From Exophiala sp. HKRS030 (lineage: Eukaryota; Ascomycota; Eurotiomycetes; Chaetothyriales; Herpotrichiellaceae), in assembly GCA_023897205.1 (NCBI GenBank), contig JAHWDD010000004.1, positions 4,092,001-4,156,000 of the forward strand: a stretch of DNA of 64,000 nt, written 5' to 3'. Within the stretch, counting starts at the first letter, position 1. Each line of letters starts with the position of its first letter. The notes beneath the pieces are model-generated. The model worked only from the letters and a program-made list of their open reading frames with translations. It made no database searches and was not told the DNA's origin. Positions 11,998 to 23,278 of this stretch are shown piece after piece. Made by a program: the position numbers and the translations under genes.

Positions 11998-13506
11998 GGG
12001 AGGAGAAACATACAAGAGGCGTGGGGAGGATACATCACAAAGGGGGGTTGTTTTTGTGGCTGCACATGGCCCCCGCCGTGAATCATCTTCCTTGTGGCTC
12101 TCTCGGACGACCTCACCTCTTTTCTTGTGTCATTCTTTCCACCTGCATCGGATTGGTGTGTGTGTTTCGAACATTTTGTCAAATCTAACGACCATTTGCA
12201 CCTACACACACACACACACCTCACGAACTTTCCCCCTTCGATGAACCCACAACCGGAAAAATCAGACTGATGACGGTGTGAAAGACTTTTTCTCAGGCCG
12301 TCGAAAAGGGGTTTTGGCGTTTCTACTTTTTTGGGGGGTTCGACTCGAAGTCATCTATACTCGGTACATACCATCTTATACCGTCCTATCCCTTTAGTAC
12401 ATAGCTCCGCTCGTGTTGTTGTTGTTCTCTTCTTCGTTGTTGTGAAAAAAAGAAAAGGAAGAAGAGCAAAATAGAAGCCATTCTCTCTAAACGCTTCTTT
12501 TTTCAAAAGTGTTCTGTCGAGTAGTTCTTGCGACGGGAGTGTTGGACACATAAAGCGTGTGTAGAAAGGTCAGATCCCAGTGGGTTGTAGCAGGAGAAAG
12601 CAAGGAGGTTACTTCTGGTTGGTGAGTTCCTGCCCTCCCAGTCATGTACTGCTATGTATCCGTACTGACCGCGAAGGATATGATTGTGTTGTAGGAGTCT
12701 GCCCCCTTGGATTGTCATCGAGTACAACAAAGTCGAGGGGAAAAAAAGCCATCCATTCAATCTATATAGCACAGACAATCCCAAAGGAGAACGCGGTTGA
12801 TATACAGAACCTAAGAACGACTGTGATGCAATTTTACAATTTTCGACTTTTATTACACAAATGTCTCTCTCTCTCTCCTTCTACCCACACACGGGACTGG
12901 CTATGATACAAATTACCCGCCGGTGACCACCGACGAGCTCCGTTGGGTTTTCGAATAAGGCAAAGAGTGCCTGCCTACTCACTTCTTTTCCGTCGTCTCA
13001 TCTCGCTGCCTTCTCATCACCGTCGAGACATCCACAAACCACGACCACAATCACGACCCAGATCCGAATCCCGCCAAACAAAAATTGATTGACCGTTTCC
13101 GTTCCCCCTGTTCCGACCTCGGCCTGTATATGGAAAAGCTTTTTGGCGTAGATAAAAAAAACACACACAATCTTTCCGAAGAAAGAAAACAATGTTGAGT
13201 GGAGTAGTGTGACAAAAATCGCAATGTACAAAGTCTCTTGACAAGTAGGTTAGGTGATGGTAGGTGGGCAGTAACAAGTTCGATCGACAAATCTCTCGCC
13301 AACGGTTCCGATGCAATCATTTTGAAGGTCAACCATCGAGAGCCGAAACTTTTGTCGAGAAAATGTCAACCGTCCTGGTCCTCGCCGAGAGTGTAGCTAT
13401 GCCAAATGAAATACAGTCGCTAAAACGCAGGAAATTTGGACACAAGTCCCAGGACAAGCGGCAAGTAGCAGTGAGAAAGGCAGCTTCGCGGAGCTTAACG
13501 CTGCGC
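11998..13506. other. Convergent 3' flanks of the permease and hsp60
   Basis: No frame looks coding. The stretch holds a CA dinucleotide run (about 12205-12219), a CT run (about 12863-12876) and poly-A/T tracts suited to transcript ends. At 1.5 kb it is long for a convergent intergenic region in such genomes, but nothing else was recognised. Confidence 0.5.
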
Positions 13507-15310
13507 TTAGAAGCCTCCCATACCGCCCATGCCGCCCATGCCACCGCCCATAGGTGGCATAGGAGGCTTCTCCTCTGGAGCCTCGACGATGGCAACCTCG
13601 GTGGTACCAAGCAGCGAAGCGACACCAGAGGCATCCACCAAAGCAGTGCGGACTACCTTGAGAGGGTCCACAATACCCTTTGACAACATGTCAACATATT
13701 GACCAGTGGCAGAGTCGAAGCCCTTGTTGAAGTCACCACCAAATTCATCCATGAGCTTGCCAACCACGACGCTACCTTCGAGACCGGCGTTTTCGACGAT
13801 TCTGCGTGCGGGACGGGTGATGGCATTCTTGATGATGCTAACACCAAGTTGCTGGTCGAAGTTGCTCGGCTGGACGTCCTTGAGAGCGTTGGCAGCAGCC
13901 TTGATGAGAGCAGTGCCACCGCCGGGCAGGATACCCTCCTCGACAGCAGCACGGGTGGCGTTGAGAGCATCAACAACACGATCCTTCTTCTCACCAACTT
14001 CAACTTCGGAAGCACCGCCGACCTTGATAACAGCGACACCGCCAGAAAGCTTGGCCAGACGCTCTTGGAGCTTCTCCTTCTCGTATTCGGAGGTAGTAGG
14101 ATCAGCCATGACACCACGGATTTGCTCGCATCTCTGGGCAATGGAATCCTTGCTTCCTTCACCGTTCAAAATGATTGTGTCCTCCTTGGTGATGGTGATG
14201 CTACCGGTGGATCCGAGCATGTCTGGGGTTGCCTTCTCCAACTTGATGTCAAGCTCATCCGTGAAGACGGTGGCGTTCGTCAAGATACCAATATCACCAA
14301 GGATGCTCTTGCGGTTGTCACCAAAGCCTGGGGCCTTGACAGCAGCCACTTGCAATTGACCTCGGAGCTTGTTCAGGATACAGACTGCCAAAGCCTCACC
14401 GTCGATATCTTCAGCGATAATAACGAGAGGTCGTCGCAGTTGAGTAGAGGCTTCGAGGGCAGGGATGATGTCTTGGACAGCTGAAATCTTCTTCTCAGAC
14501 AACAGAATCAAAGGCTTCTCAAACTCGATCTTCTGGGACTTGGTATCGGTGATAAAGTAGGGAGAGGTGAAGCCACGGTCGAAGCGCATGCCTTCGGTGA
14601 TTTCGAGCTCGTCCTCGATTGTCTTTCCTTCCTTGACTGTGATGACACCTTCCTTTCCGACCTTCTCCATAGCATTGGAGATGAGGTTGCCAACATGTGT
14701 ATCACCGTTGGCAGAGATAGTGGCGACCTGGGCGATTTCGGCGCTTGTGGTGATGTCCTTCTTGTTCTTTTGCAGGAAGTCAACGACTGCTTCAACAGCC
14801 GCTTGTGTACCTCTTCTCAGATCCATAGGATTGCATCCAGCAGCAACATTCTTCACGGTCTCGGAGAAAATGGAGCTAGCGAGGACTGTTGCGGTTGTGG
14901 TGCCGTCACCAGCAACCTCGTTCGTCTTGGAGGCGACATCTTGGATGAGTCGAGCACCGAGGTTCTCGAATTTGTCTTGGAGAGTGACAGCTTTCGCGAC
15001 GGTGACACCATCTAGCCCGTAGTTAGCAGATGCGTCGACGTTCTCAATGAGCTGGGTGCTTGCCTTTGGTAATCTTTGGTGAGCCGTAGCTTGATTCGAT
15101 CAACACATTGCGACCCTTGGGACCGAGTGTCGTCGCGACAGCTTTTGAAAGAGTCTCGACACCTTTCAACAACTGAGCTCGACCTTCCACACCGAATCGG
15201 AGCTCTTTGTGAGCGAATCGGAGTTGTTGTAAACTCTTGCCGGCGGATCTGGAGTATGGAGAGGAGGAAGACAGCGAAGATCGCGCGGCCGAGGACAGAG
15301 CGCGCTGCAT
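13507..15310 (-). CDS. hsp60: Mitochondrial chaperonin Hsp60
   Basis: Two exons (15310-15064 and 15011-13507) give 583 residues, the usual length for fungal Hsp60. The first 35 or so residues (Ser/Arg/Ala-rich, no acid) are a mitochondrial presequence; the mature protein begins near [12 protein letters not shown]. Group I chaperonin hallmarks follow: [24 protein letters not shown], the ATP-site motif [10 protein letters not shown], and a C-terminal GGM repeat ending MGGMGGF. It forms the matrix folding chamber with Hsp10. The only intron has a GC donor (15063-15062, AAAG|GCAAGC) and a GCTAAC branch site; splicing restores KITKDGVTVAK exactly, so the GC-AG call is strong. The start is the ATG at 15310; three codons upstream is only a GTG. 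Confidence 0.97.
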
Positions 15311-16107
15311 GATTGACACAACTGGAGACTACCAACACAACAATTAGAGTGAAGGAAATAGAAGACGACAGGCAAGCAACGATGATAAAGGTGAAGAGAT
15401 GCCGGAAGACGAGAGGTTCATATGCTGGTGTCGAGCAGCCATAAAATTTTTGGAGATTCGCTTCGAAGGCCCTGGAAACCAGCCTACCACCTTTTGGGTT
15501 TAGCGCCTTGGCATCGAGCCTTGTGCCGACAAGGCCGAGCAACCACCGACAGCTCTTTTATGAAGACGATGGTAATGATGGGATATCCTCTCGAGCTTCT
15601 CTCTGTTGTACGCTCACGGTCGGAATCACGAAGCAAGAAATCATCTTGGATAATGTACAACTCTGTTGTTGTCAATCTATGTTCTTTTTGTGGTTTCAAT
15701 TTCCTCATAGCACCGCCCTCGTAATTCATCATTCCCCAGCTTCGTTCATTTCATCACACATGTCAAATAGAATGGGTATGCAGCCAGCAATTATTCATCT
15801 CTTGGAAATCTGGCGAGAGTCTCAACGAAAGATCTGTCGGCCGACTTGGTGACTGCTGAAGGGGGAAAAGCTCAAGCAATAGTCATGACACTTCCTTCTT
15901 TCCACGGATGAAACTCTGCCCGGACTACACCACGCATGCCTCTCCGTCAAAAAATCCAGATTGTCATCTTCCTCGAAATGACTCCACTGAATTCCCACGC
16001 TTCTGTGCAATGCGTAATCACAATTTGTGGAAGTCAGGTTCGAAGGGTCTACCTCAAATGCAATTAGCTGTCATTCGATGCCGTTATTGACTGGACAATA
16101 GTCTTAC
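15311..16107. promoter_or_regulatory. Upstream region of hsp60 (and 3' flank of the next gene)
   Basis: About 800 bp between the hsp60 start and the stop of the Myb/SANT-like gene, which is transcribed in the same direction. A GAA/TTC-rich patch lies at 15456-15476 (TTCGCTTCGAAGG) and GAA triplets recur near 15624-15640, but they do not have the regular 5-bp alternation of a textbook heat-shock element, so no such element is claimed. No coding frame is supported. Confidence 0.4.
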
Positions 16108-17697
16108 CTAGACACTGAAATCCTTGCCAGTGCTGGCGAATTCGTCCATGTCTTGAGAAAATGCCTCGTTCCAGTGCTCGTTCAAGACCGGACCTGGCTT
16201 CTCTTGTGGATCCAAGCTAAAATCATCAAGGTTGTCAACCTTGAATGTTGCAGCTTCGGCCAAACGGGCCCGAGGTCGATCTTGCTGAGACTCGGACGCA
16301 GAAGTAAACGAAGACATTCCAGTGGCTACTGAATCGTTGCGGCTGGTCTGGTAGGACGAGTCAACTGAATATTGACGGAACAGCTCGGGCGCAAATTCCA
16401 TGGGGCCAGTTCCCAAAGCCAACGGCATATCAAAGTTTTGCAGGTTCATTTCAGGCTGATTGTAGAGGCTGTTTGGCCTCCACAGAGCTGCGCCGTTGAC
16501 TGTACCGGGGGGGAAGCTTGCAGCAGGCATACTAGCGAACATTCCAGCGACACCGTGCCATCCAGACACTCCGGTCTGTTTTCAAGGTCAGTAAAGCATC
16601 CGAAGCGCCGAAAAAACTGCAAACGCTTACAAAGGGGTCGACGTTGGGAGCATTGATATTGGCAGCATTTTCTCCAAAGATGTCAGAGCCCAGGTGTGGC
16701 AAATCATCGTTGACATTAACTGTTGCCATGATGTCGATGTCAGAGGGAGCGAGGGTAGGAAAGTCCTGAAACTTGCCCGCGGGCATTGCTGATTCTTCAC
16801 CAGGATCTGAAGAGTCATCATTACCAGCGACAGAGTCATCGTCATCTTGATCGACATCGGCATCCATGTCATCAAGCACTGGATCCATCAAGGTATAGTC
16901 ACGCTTGATGCCTCGAGTACGGCGACTTGGACCAGTGGATTGCTCAATGGTGCTGATTGAGCTTTCTCCCGATTCCTCCACCTTCCGTTCCGGAGTTGCT
17001 GGCAGATCAACGGCACTTGTGTCCACTTTCTTGCTCTTGGTTGCACGACGCTTCTTTTTTGGGCTGGCGTCCGAATCATACAAGGTCTCTGGGACAGGAT
17101 CATCATCTTCTTCGTCGTCGTCGTCATCACTCATGTTGCGAGTACGACCGCCAGTACGCATCCGGCCCTTTCCCTGCGGAGTTGGAGATCCATCCTCTTC
17201 GACCTTGATGCTAGCTGCTTTTTCGTAGACGGATCTGGTGTCGGCATTTGCATTGGGGCTGCCTGTGTAGAGTGGCTCAATGCGGTCGAAGGTGCGTTTG
17301 GGAGTAACATTGCCATACACCTTTGATGGTGTCTTGGTCAGCATACCACGCTTGAGAGCTGGTGGGACAGGTATTTCGAGTTTTGCCATCAAGGTACGAA
17401 GTTTCGCGAGATGCTGAACGATCGCTCCTTCGGTGAAATGAGGACCCATGATTTCAGCAACTCTGCCCCCTGGTTGATTTACCGGTTAGCGTGAATATCG
17501 ACAGCAAGGTGGGAAGGTCTTACAAGGTATCTTGATTCCAGCCTCAGCACAAGCGTATTGAACAACAAGCAACACTTCCTTGTCGAGGTCATCTGTAGCA
17601 ATGTTAAAGATCGGTTGTTGAATGGAAGACATCTTCAAGACTCACCAGTCCAGCGAACAAGATTGCGCTTGGTAGCACGGGCACGTCGAGGAGACAT
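16108..17697 (-). CDS. Putative nuclear protein with N-terminal Myb/SANT-like domain
   Basis: Four exons (17697-17646, 17592-17524, 17469-16631, 16575-16108) join in frame to 475 residues. The first 65 residues, starting MSPRRARATKRNLVRWTDDL and running through IPWGRVAEIMGPHFTEGAIVQHLAKLR, have the two spaced tryptophans and the basic last helix expected of a Myb/SANT-like fold. Then come a basic linker, an acidic tract (about residues 145-160, D/E-rich), a KKKRR nuclear localisation-like cluster, further Asp-rich segments and a polar Gln/Ser/Pro-rich C-terminus. This suggests a chromatin or DNA-binding protein, but no specific function is known to me. It lies in tandem with another Myb-like gene upstream. 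Confidence 0.85.
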
Positions 17698-18642
17698 CTT
17701 GAATTGGCCACTGAAACCGAGTCACCACCTGTGTCTTGTCTTGAATGTTAGATCTCTGGTATTGCTATCATCCCAACCAATATTTGTTGACGTTTTCCTT
17801 GTGGGTTGGGAGAGTGAAGAAGTTTGGCAGGTTCACTGGATTCGGAATGATGTTTGAAGAGTCGAGGAAGACGGTGACACGCGATTGGGCAACATGATTC
17901 ACAGTCGTATCTGGGTGGTTACTGATGCCATGGACACACGGAGTGAATAAAGAAACCAACTTGTTTGTTGTGTGTTGGGGAGAATCTGAGTGAACGAGGC
18001 ACTGGTGAAAGACAATGTGATGCTCAGGGACTTACCTTACAGAAAGATCTGTTGTGAACAGGATTCACACCGATCTGTCCTTGGCTGTGAACGTTTTGAT
18101 GGAGGTCTGAGTGATGATATTGCGATGGATGAGATCAAAGTGAGAGAAAGAAAACGATGAGGCTGTGAGAGGGTTGTGGTAAGGGAGATGTGCAGGAGAA
18201 CCGAATCTGGGAGGAGAAATTATAGGAGGTCAGTTTGTGTGCACGCCATCACAACAACTTTTCGCCGTACTTCTGATTATTCTGCCATCTCCTTGAACGC
18301 GTCGTCACGACGATTTGCAAGACTCTCTTCTCATCATGAAGAGGGACGCATTGATTGGTTCTGTATCCTGTTGTCTGTTCACGACATCCAAATTCCTAAC
18401 AGACGACCTTTTGGAACTTCCTGACCACCATCATTGTATCCAAGAGGTGTACTACCTGTAGGTATTCTCGGACCATGGCATTTGATGTATCATTGATCTC
18501 GATAGGGGTTCTTTTGTCCTCGAAACATGCTTCCACTCCATTTCTTCTCGCTTGATAAACATCGAAAGGTTGCCAAACCCACCACCACTAGTTCGATTCT
18601 GACAATGCCCGCCGATTTGGCCATTCAAATGACGAATCGAAG
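17698..18642. other. Promoter region between two tandem Myb-like genes
   Basis: About 950 bp between the 3' end of the proline-rich Myb-like gene and the start of the acidic Myb/SANT-like gene, both on the minus strand. It holds no frame that looks coding and no recognised repeat. Promoter of the downstream gene and terminator of the upstream gene are expected here. Confidence 0.4.
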
Positions 18643-19955
18643 CTATTCCACGACCACAACACCGGATTTTAGGTCACCGTCCTCGGTCTTCACCTTCATG
18701 GGAGCTGGCTGGACCTCCTGTGGCTGAGGTGGAAGTTTGGTCTCGCTTTTGGTGGGCTCGCCTTTGACGGTCTTGTCGGCTCCAAGAGTAGGAAGTGGTT
18801 GCACACGAATGGGGTAATATTGTCCAATGATCGGCTTGAAGGCGTTTGGATCTTCGAATGGGCTGCGAGGGCGCGCCTCCTCATGGCAACCAAACAAGCT
18901 TGCTTCTTGATAGCCCATGACAACACCTCTGGGCAGATCAGGCCCGACCACAGCGCTGTCAGGTGGGAAATAACCATGCATCTCTGGCAATTTTGACATC
19001 CTATAGTACTCGGCCGCCAATGCTCCCCAGTAACCAGGGACAGGAAGAGGTGGCAGGACCCCAGCAGGAGCAGGAGTAGCCGGAGGCGGCGGCATATGCA
19101 TCGCCCGCTGTTTCATGGGGCTTGGCGCAGCAGGGTGAGTAGGAACAGATTGAGCAGGAGGCACCTGGACCGTCATGTGCATCGGTTGCCGATTCATGGG
19201 ACCAGGTGCAGCAGAAGAGCGAACAGACGGAGTCGGGGCCGGCATGTGCATTGCTCGTTGATTCGGGGGACCTGGCGCGGCAGAAAAGCGAACAGGAGGA
19301 GGAGTTGAATCAGGAGGAACATGGACCGGCGACCAACGCCGCATCGCTCGCGGATCGATGGGAGGACCCCGGCCCGTCGGTATGCGCAACGTGTCCCATG
19401 ATCCTCGCTCGACCTTAGGAGTTTGACTCTTCGGGAATCCCAATCTGGCGATTTCAGGTTTGGCGATGTTTGGAGGGCTCGCCTTCGGTCTATCCCCGAG
19501 GTGTACGTTCCTGGTTTGCTTTTTGGCTGACCTTGCCTCAGGAGCATCATCTGTCGCCTTTCTCTTGTACCAAGCTGATGCCAGTGGAACTTCGTCATCA
19601 TCATCGTCAGCGTCGTTTGCGGTGTTCTCCAGGCCTAGTCCTTCAGGTGTGCCGAACGCTTTCAAGAGTCTTTCGTAACGCTTGGCCCTGTATCTGTGGT
19701 TCAGCTTTCGTGACACCAATATCACATGGAGCGAATCCTGCTACTCACGATGCTCCCTTGCTAGTGATTCCACACTCTCTTGCCACAGCAGCATGATCGA
19801 CCTGGCGTTGGTCAGTTGTATGCTTGGTCAAAAAGTCACAATGTATCCTTGGGACCTACTCTTCCCCCGAATGAATGCCTGCAACACACGATCAAGAAAC
19901 GAACTTGATCTTCTGGTGTGGCTTTGCGTGTGTTTCTGGGTGCTTTCGCCGACAT
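18643..19955 (-). CDS. Myb-like (Myb_DNA-bind_8 type) proline-rich protein
   Basis: Three exons (19955-19860, 19801-19749, 19687-18643) join in frame to 397 residues. The N-terminal 55 residues (TPEDQVRFLIVCCRHSFGGR, VDHAAVARECGITSKGASAKRYERLLKAFG) match the short Myb-like domain common in fungal proteins of unknown function. An alternative acceptor five bases upstream of 19687 is out of phase, but one six bases upstream (exon start 19693) is possible and would insert two residues (YR); the shorter form fits the family better. A long Pro/Ala/Met-rich middle follows, with three or four imperfect repeats around AAPGPxxxRAMHMP, and the C-terminus is rich in Pro and Lys. Nuclear location is likely; target unknown. 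Confidence 0.82.
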
Positions 19956-21142
19956 GATTGCAGGATCTGGGTCCGACAGTCTATGAGGAGCTAAGAAGTG
20001 TCGACGACAACTTTGGCCTGGATGATGGGGGTCCTGTGGCAGTTGCAGAAGGTGAGAACTGTGAGATGACACTTGGAATCTTATGTTTGGAAAAGACGTC
20101 TCAACTAAAATAGCCCTCTCAGAACTGTCAATCGCTGGACTCTAACAGTTGTCTTGTTATTTTCTTTGATGAGATGGATTTGTGTGGACTTACACTCCTT
20201 TGATCAATGGGGTCTCTGAGCAAACTGACAGGTTGCAACAACGTCTTTCTTGCTTTGAGGCCCTTCATTCATTTCAGTACAAAGGGAAGCAATCGTCAAC
20301 GACGTCCAGGAGATACCGACACTATTTCGTTCCCAAGAAAATAGATGGAGCTCGTGATTAATGAAAGAGCGGGAAAGATGATAATTTGAGTTGAGTTGAG
20401 TTGAATTGCAAAATGTTCATAGTGTTTTGTCGGTTTTTTAAAACGACAGTGTGGCACATTCAGGAAACCTCTCGGCGTGCGCAAAGAACTTCTCAACTCT
20501 CGGTATCCGCAGGTACTTGAAGACGGTCCCTTTGAGTAGCTAATCATTCTAGATAAGCCAAAGAACTCCCTGTTGTCCCATGCCACTCTTGCGTGGATTA
20601 TGCTTGAGCATGCTTCTTTCGGCAGACGTCTAGCCTCAAACTATCAAGAAAACGAGGTAGGATGGACAACGGAAGATGGTGTGATTGAAATACTTGTGAG
20701 TACAGTCTAGTCATGCAGATGCATCGTCAATTTCATTGTCTTTTATACATCCTACAGTCATACCATAGGTTCTAGAAGAACATGAATGGGGAGTTGACAA
20801 GGCTGTGATACAAGGATTGTGGTCACGTGGCAGAGACTGCCAATCACTCTCCTGACATTTTCAAAGAGATCTGTGGTCAATGCTACGTTGGACGCTATGA
20901 TCTCAGCCAAGGACTATTTGCAGTTGACAGGACTATGAACAATTCGAATCACTGAAAGGAATCAACTGTCGCTCCTGAGCCCCTGACTACTCCTATATAC
21001 CCTTATGTACATGCTGCCATTCGGTCTTTTCTGCGGACCATTTACAACCGACATTTTCTCCGTTTTCTGGAATTCAAGAGTGACAACTATTGTGAGAGAG
21101 AATGCAGGTATTATAAATTGTGCATTGAATCTAGAGCCTCGT
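19956..21142. other. 1.2 kb intergenic region, nothing recognised
   Basis: It lies upstream of the proline-rich Myb-like gene and downstream of the MFS gene, both minus strand. Short open frames on both strands lack any family resemblance or start context. The direct repeat TTGAG (x3) at about 20387-20401 is trivial in length. I see nothing else in it. Confidence 0.4.
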
Positions 21143-22653
21143 TCATACACTTGTCTCATACTTTGTCTTCGCACGGAGAAGATCTCCATATCGCCAAAAC
21201 AGCCAAGGTATAGGAGCCATAGCTAGAGTACAAAACCCGAGTAACGTGGTGGCCCAGCCAACTCCTAGTGTTTTGAAGAGTTGGAGGGCGAATAGCGGAA
21301 ACGCGGCTGACAACCCATATCGTGACAGCATCGCAGCTCCAGCTGCCGAGGCACCGTAGAGAGGTCCATAAGCATCGACCATGAACAAATTCACGGACGA
21401 GTAAATCATCACAGTTGCCATTATCGTCAACCCCTGAAAAACGATCGGGACCATCCAATGAATCGTTGGTCGTGACGTCCAAGCAAAGATAAACAAAAAG
21501 GTTGGCAGGGTGAAGGACGCAATTATACTCGGATACAGTCTGTACTCGGGAGGAAATACCTCGGTGTCAGAGTGACTTGCTCGAAAGCTCCTGAGGCGTG
21601 GCTGGTAGAGGTATAGGTCGACTACGATAAGAGGGCCAGGTGCGAATGCAGTTCCGACCATCAAACCAAGGAAAGACAGAGATTGTCCCGTCAAGTCGAA
21701 GCCGTAGTAGTGCTGAAAGACCCACGGTGAGGCAACCACGAAGGTGTACATGAGACCGAAAAGGAACCCGTTGTACAGGCATACCAAAGTCACAATGGGC
21801 TCGGTGATGACCATGTGAATTGGTCGAAAGAACAAGGCCGTCAAAAAGTGTTTGACGGTGGCGAGGATGGAATTCTTCTGTTGAGGCATCACCTGGTGCA
21901 CATTCAACCTGCGAGCTCGTCGTTGCAGTATGGTCTTCTTGTACGTCTCTTTGGTGAACAGGATTGGAATATAAAAGGCGGCAATGAAGAATAGCGTGAC
22001 CCACTGCGTCCAGCGCCAGTCTTTCTTCTCAACGAGAAGTCCACCCAGAAGAGGCCTGAGACTAATGTTAGAAAGTGCCCGGGATGAGTCCCGCTCGAAT
22101 ATACGTACCCGAAGACAGCCCCAAAGAACGGGATCGAATAGTAGAAAGCCAGAGATACGGCTCGATATCGTCCTGCAGTGTAGTCGACGATGGTCGCCGA
22201 AGCACAACTGATCGCAGGTGAAGCAAAGACGCCGGCAAAGAAACGGCAGATTATGAGGGATGCTATGTTCTGTGAGAACCCAGCACCAAGTGTGAAAAGA
22301 GCAAAGAGGGGCGTCGTGGTCAGGAAGACGGCTTTGCGCCCAAACGTCTCGCTCATGGGACTTCCTGCCAAAGGGCCGAATGCTAATCCACACGAGTACA
22401 GTGACAACGGTAGTAATGCCACCTCATCGGAGACGCCAAAGGCACTCGATACTTGCTCATGGCCCGGACTGTAGACCGAGGCGGCAAGGGTACTGACGAA
22501 AGCCAGGAACGTCACGGCAATCGTCGAACATGTTCGCCTTCTCAGAGAAAAGTTGCGAGGGTTGTCTGGATCGTCCGGTCCATCCCAGTCGGTCACGGTT
22601 GTGAGGGTATTTTGAAGCTCAACTGTATCTCCTCGTGCCTCCTCATCGCGCAT
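21143..22653 (-). CDS. MFS transporter, DHA1-type
   Basis: Two exons (22653-22109, 22061-21143) join in frame to 487 residues; the intron removes 47 bp with a GTACGT donor. The N-terminus carries DWDGPDDPDNPRNF, followed by the usual 12 hydrophobic segments. LSLYSCGLAFGPLAGSPMSETFGRK contains the motif-A-like loop between helices 2 and 3, and AFYYSIPFFGAVFG with LRPLLGGLLV covers helix 5. It is a proton-coupled efflux or uptake carrier of the plasma membrane; closest groups are the multidrug/polyamine carriers, but the substrate is unknown. The start is the ATG at 22653 (three codons upstream is GTG). It is divergent from the conserved-unknown gene at 23279. Confidence 0.93.
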
Positions 22654-23278
22654 GTCGAACACCAGTTGCGCCAGAAGAGGTCATTCATTTCCTGGGTCAG
22701 GATGTGAAAATGGGAATGTCATCGATTTAAGAGAGAGCAAACAACACAATGATCATCCCCCGCAAAGCCGGCTATCGGCACAACTACCGACCTCTGCAGC
22801 GTAGACTGTGGATCATCCCGTGGAATGAGTGTGTGCTCGTTCGAGAGGGCAATGTTGATCGAATACAGGCACGTACGACATTACAATGCGAGGCAGAGCG
22901 CTACACGACCGGCCGAAGAGGTCGCCGTTATGCTCCCAAACAGCAAACAAGCCTCGCTGTGCGAAGTCAAGATGGGTGGGAGAGAGCCGGAAAAATGTTA
23001 TTGCGAAGAGTTTCAACTGAACGAATACTCGTAAACCAATACGAGTACGAGGACAAATACCGTGGCGTAGGGAGAGCCTTAGCCTTATTGGGGTTCGACG
23101 TCATTCTCAGTCGATTCGATGCCGTTAGTTTTAGATACTGTAGATATATTCCTCGCACCACCTGCGCAGTTCCAATAGACCCGATTGACAATCTGGACAT
23201 CAGCAACAGAGCAACCCGCTTGCTCATTGCGGAAACACTCACAACCAGACTATCACCAGCTATGCTTTCTCCGCCTAG
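22654..23278. promoter_or_regulatory. Divergent intergenic region
   Basis: About 625 bp separating the start codons of the MFS transporter (minus) and the conserved-unknown gene (plus). A 177-codon open frame (22749-23282, plus) crosses it, but its composition is not protein-like and it overlaps the next start codon, so it is taken as chance. Confidence 0.45.

Noticed and set aside
13699..14484. 261-codon plus-strand frame
   Set aside because: Antisense shadow of hsp60.
15456..15640. Possible heat-shock elements upstream of hsp60
   Set aside because: GAA/TTC triplets are present but not in the regular alternating 5-bp spacing; calling them would be wishful.
19682..19957. Plus-strand frame across the first exons of the Myb-like gene
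   Set aside because: Antisense to exons that splice to a known family domain.
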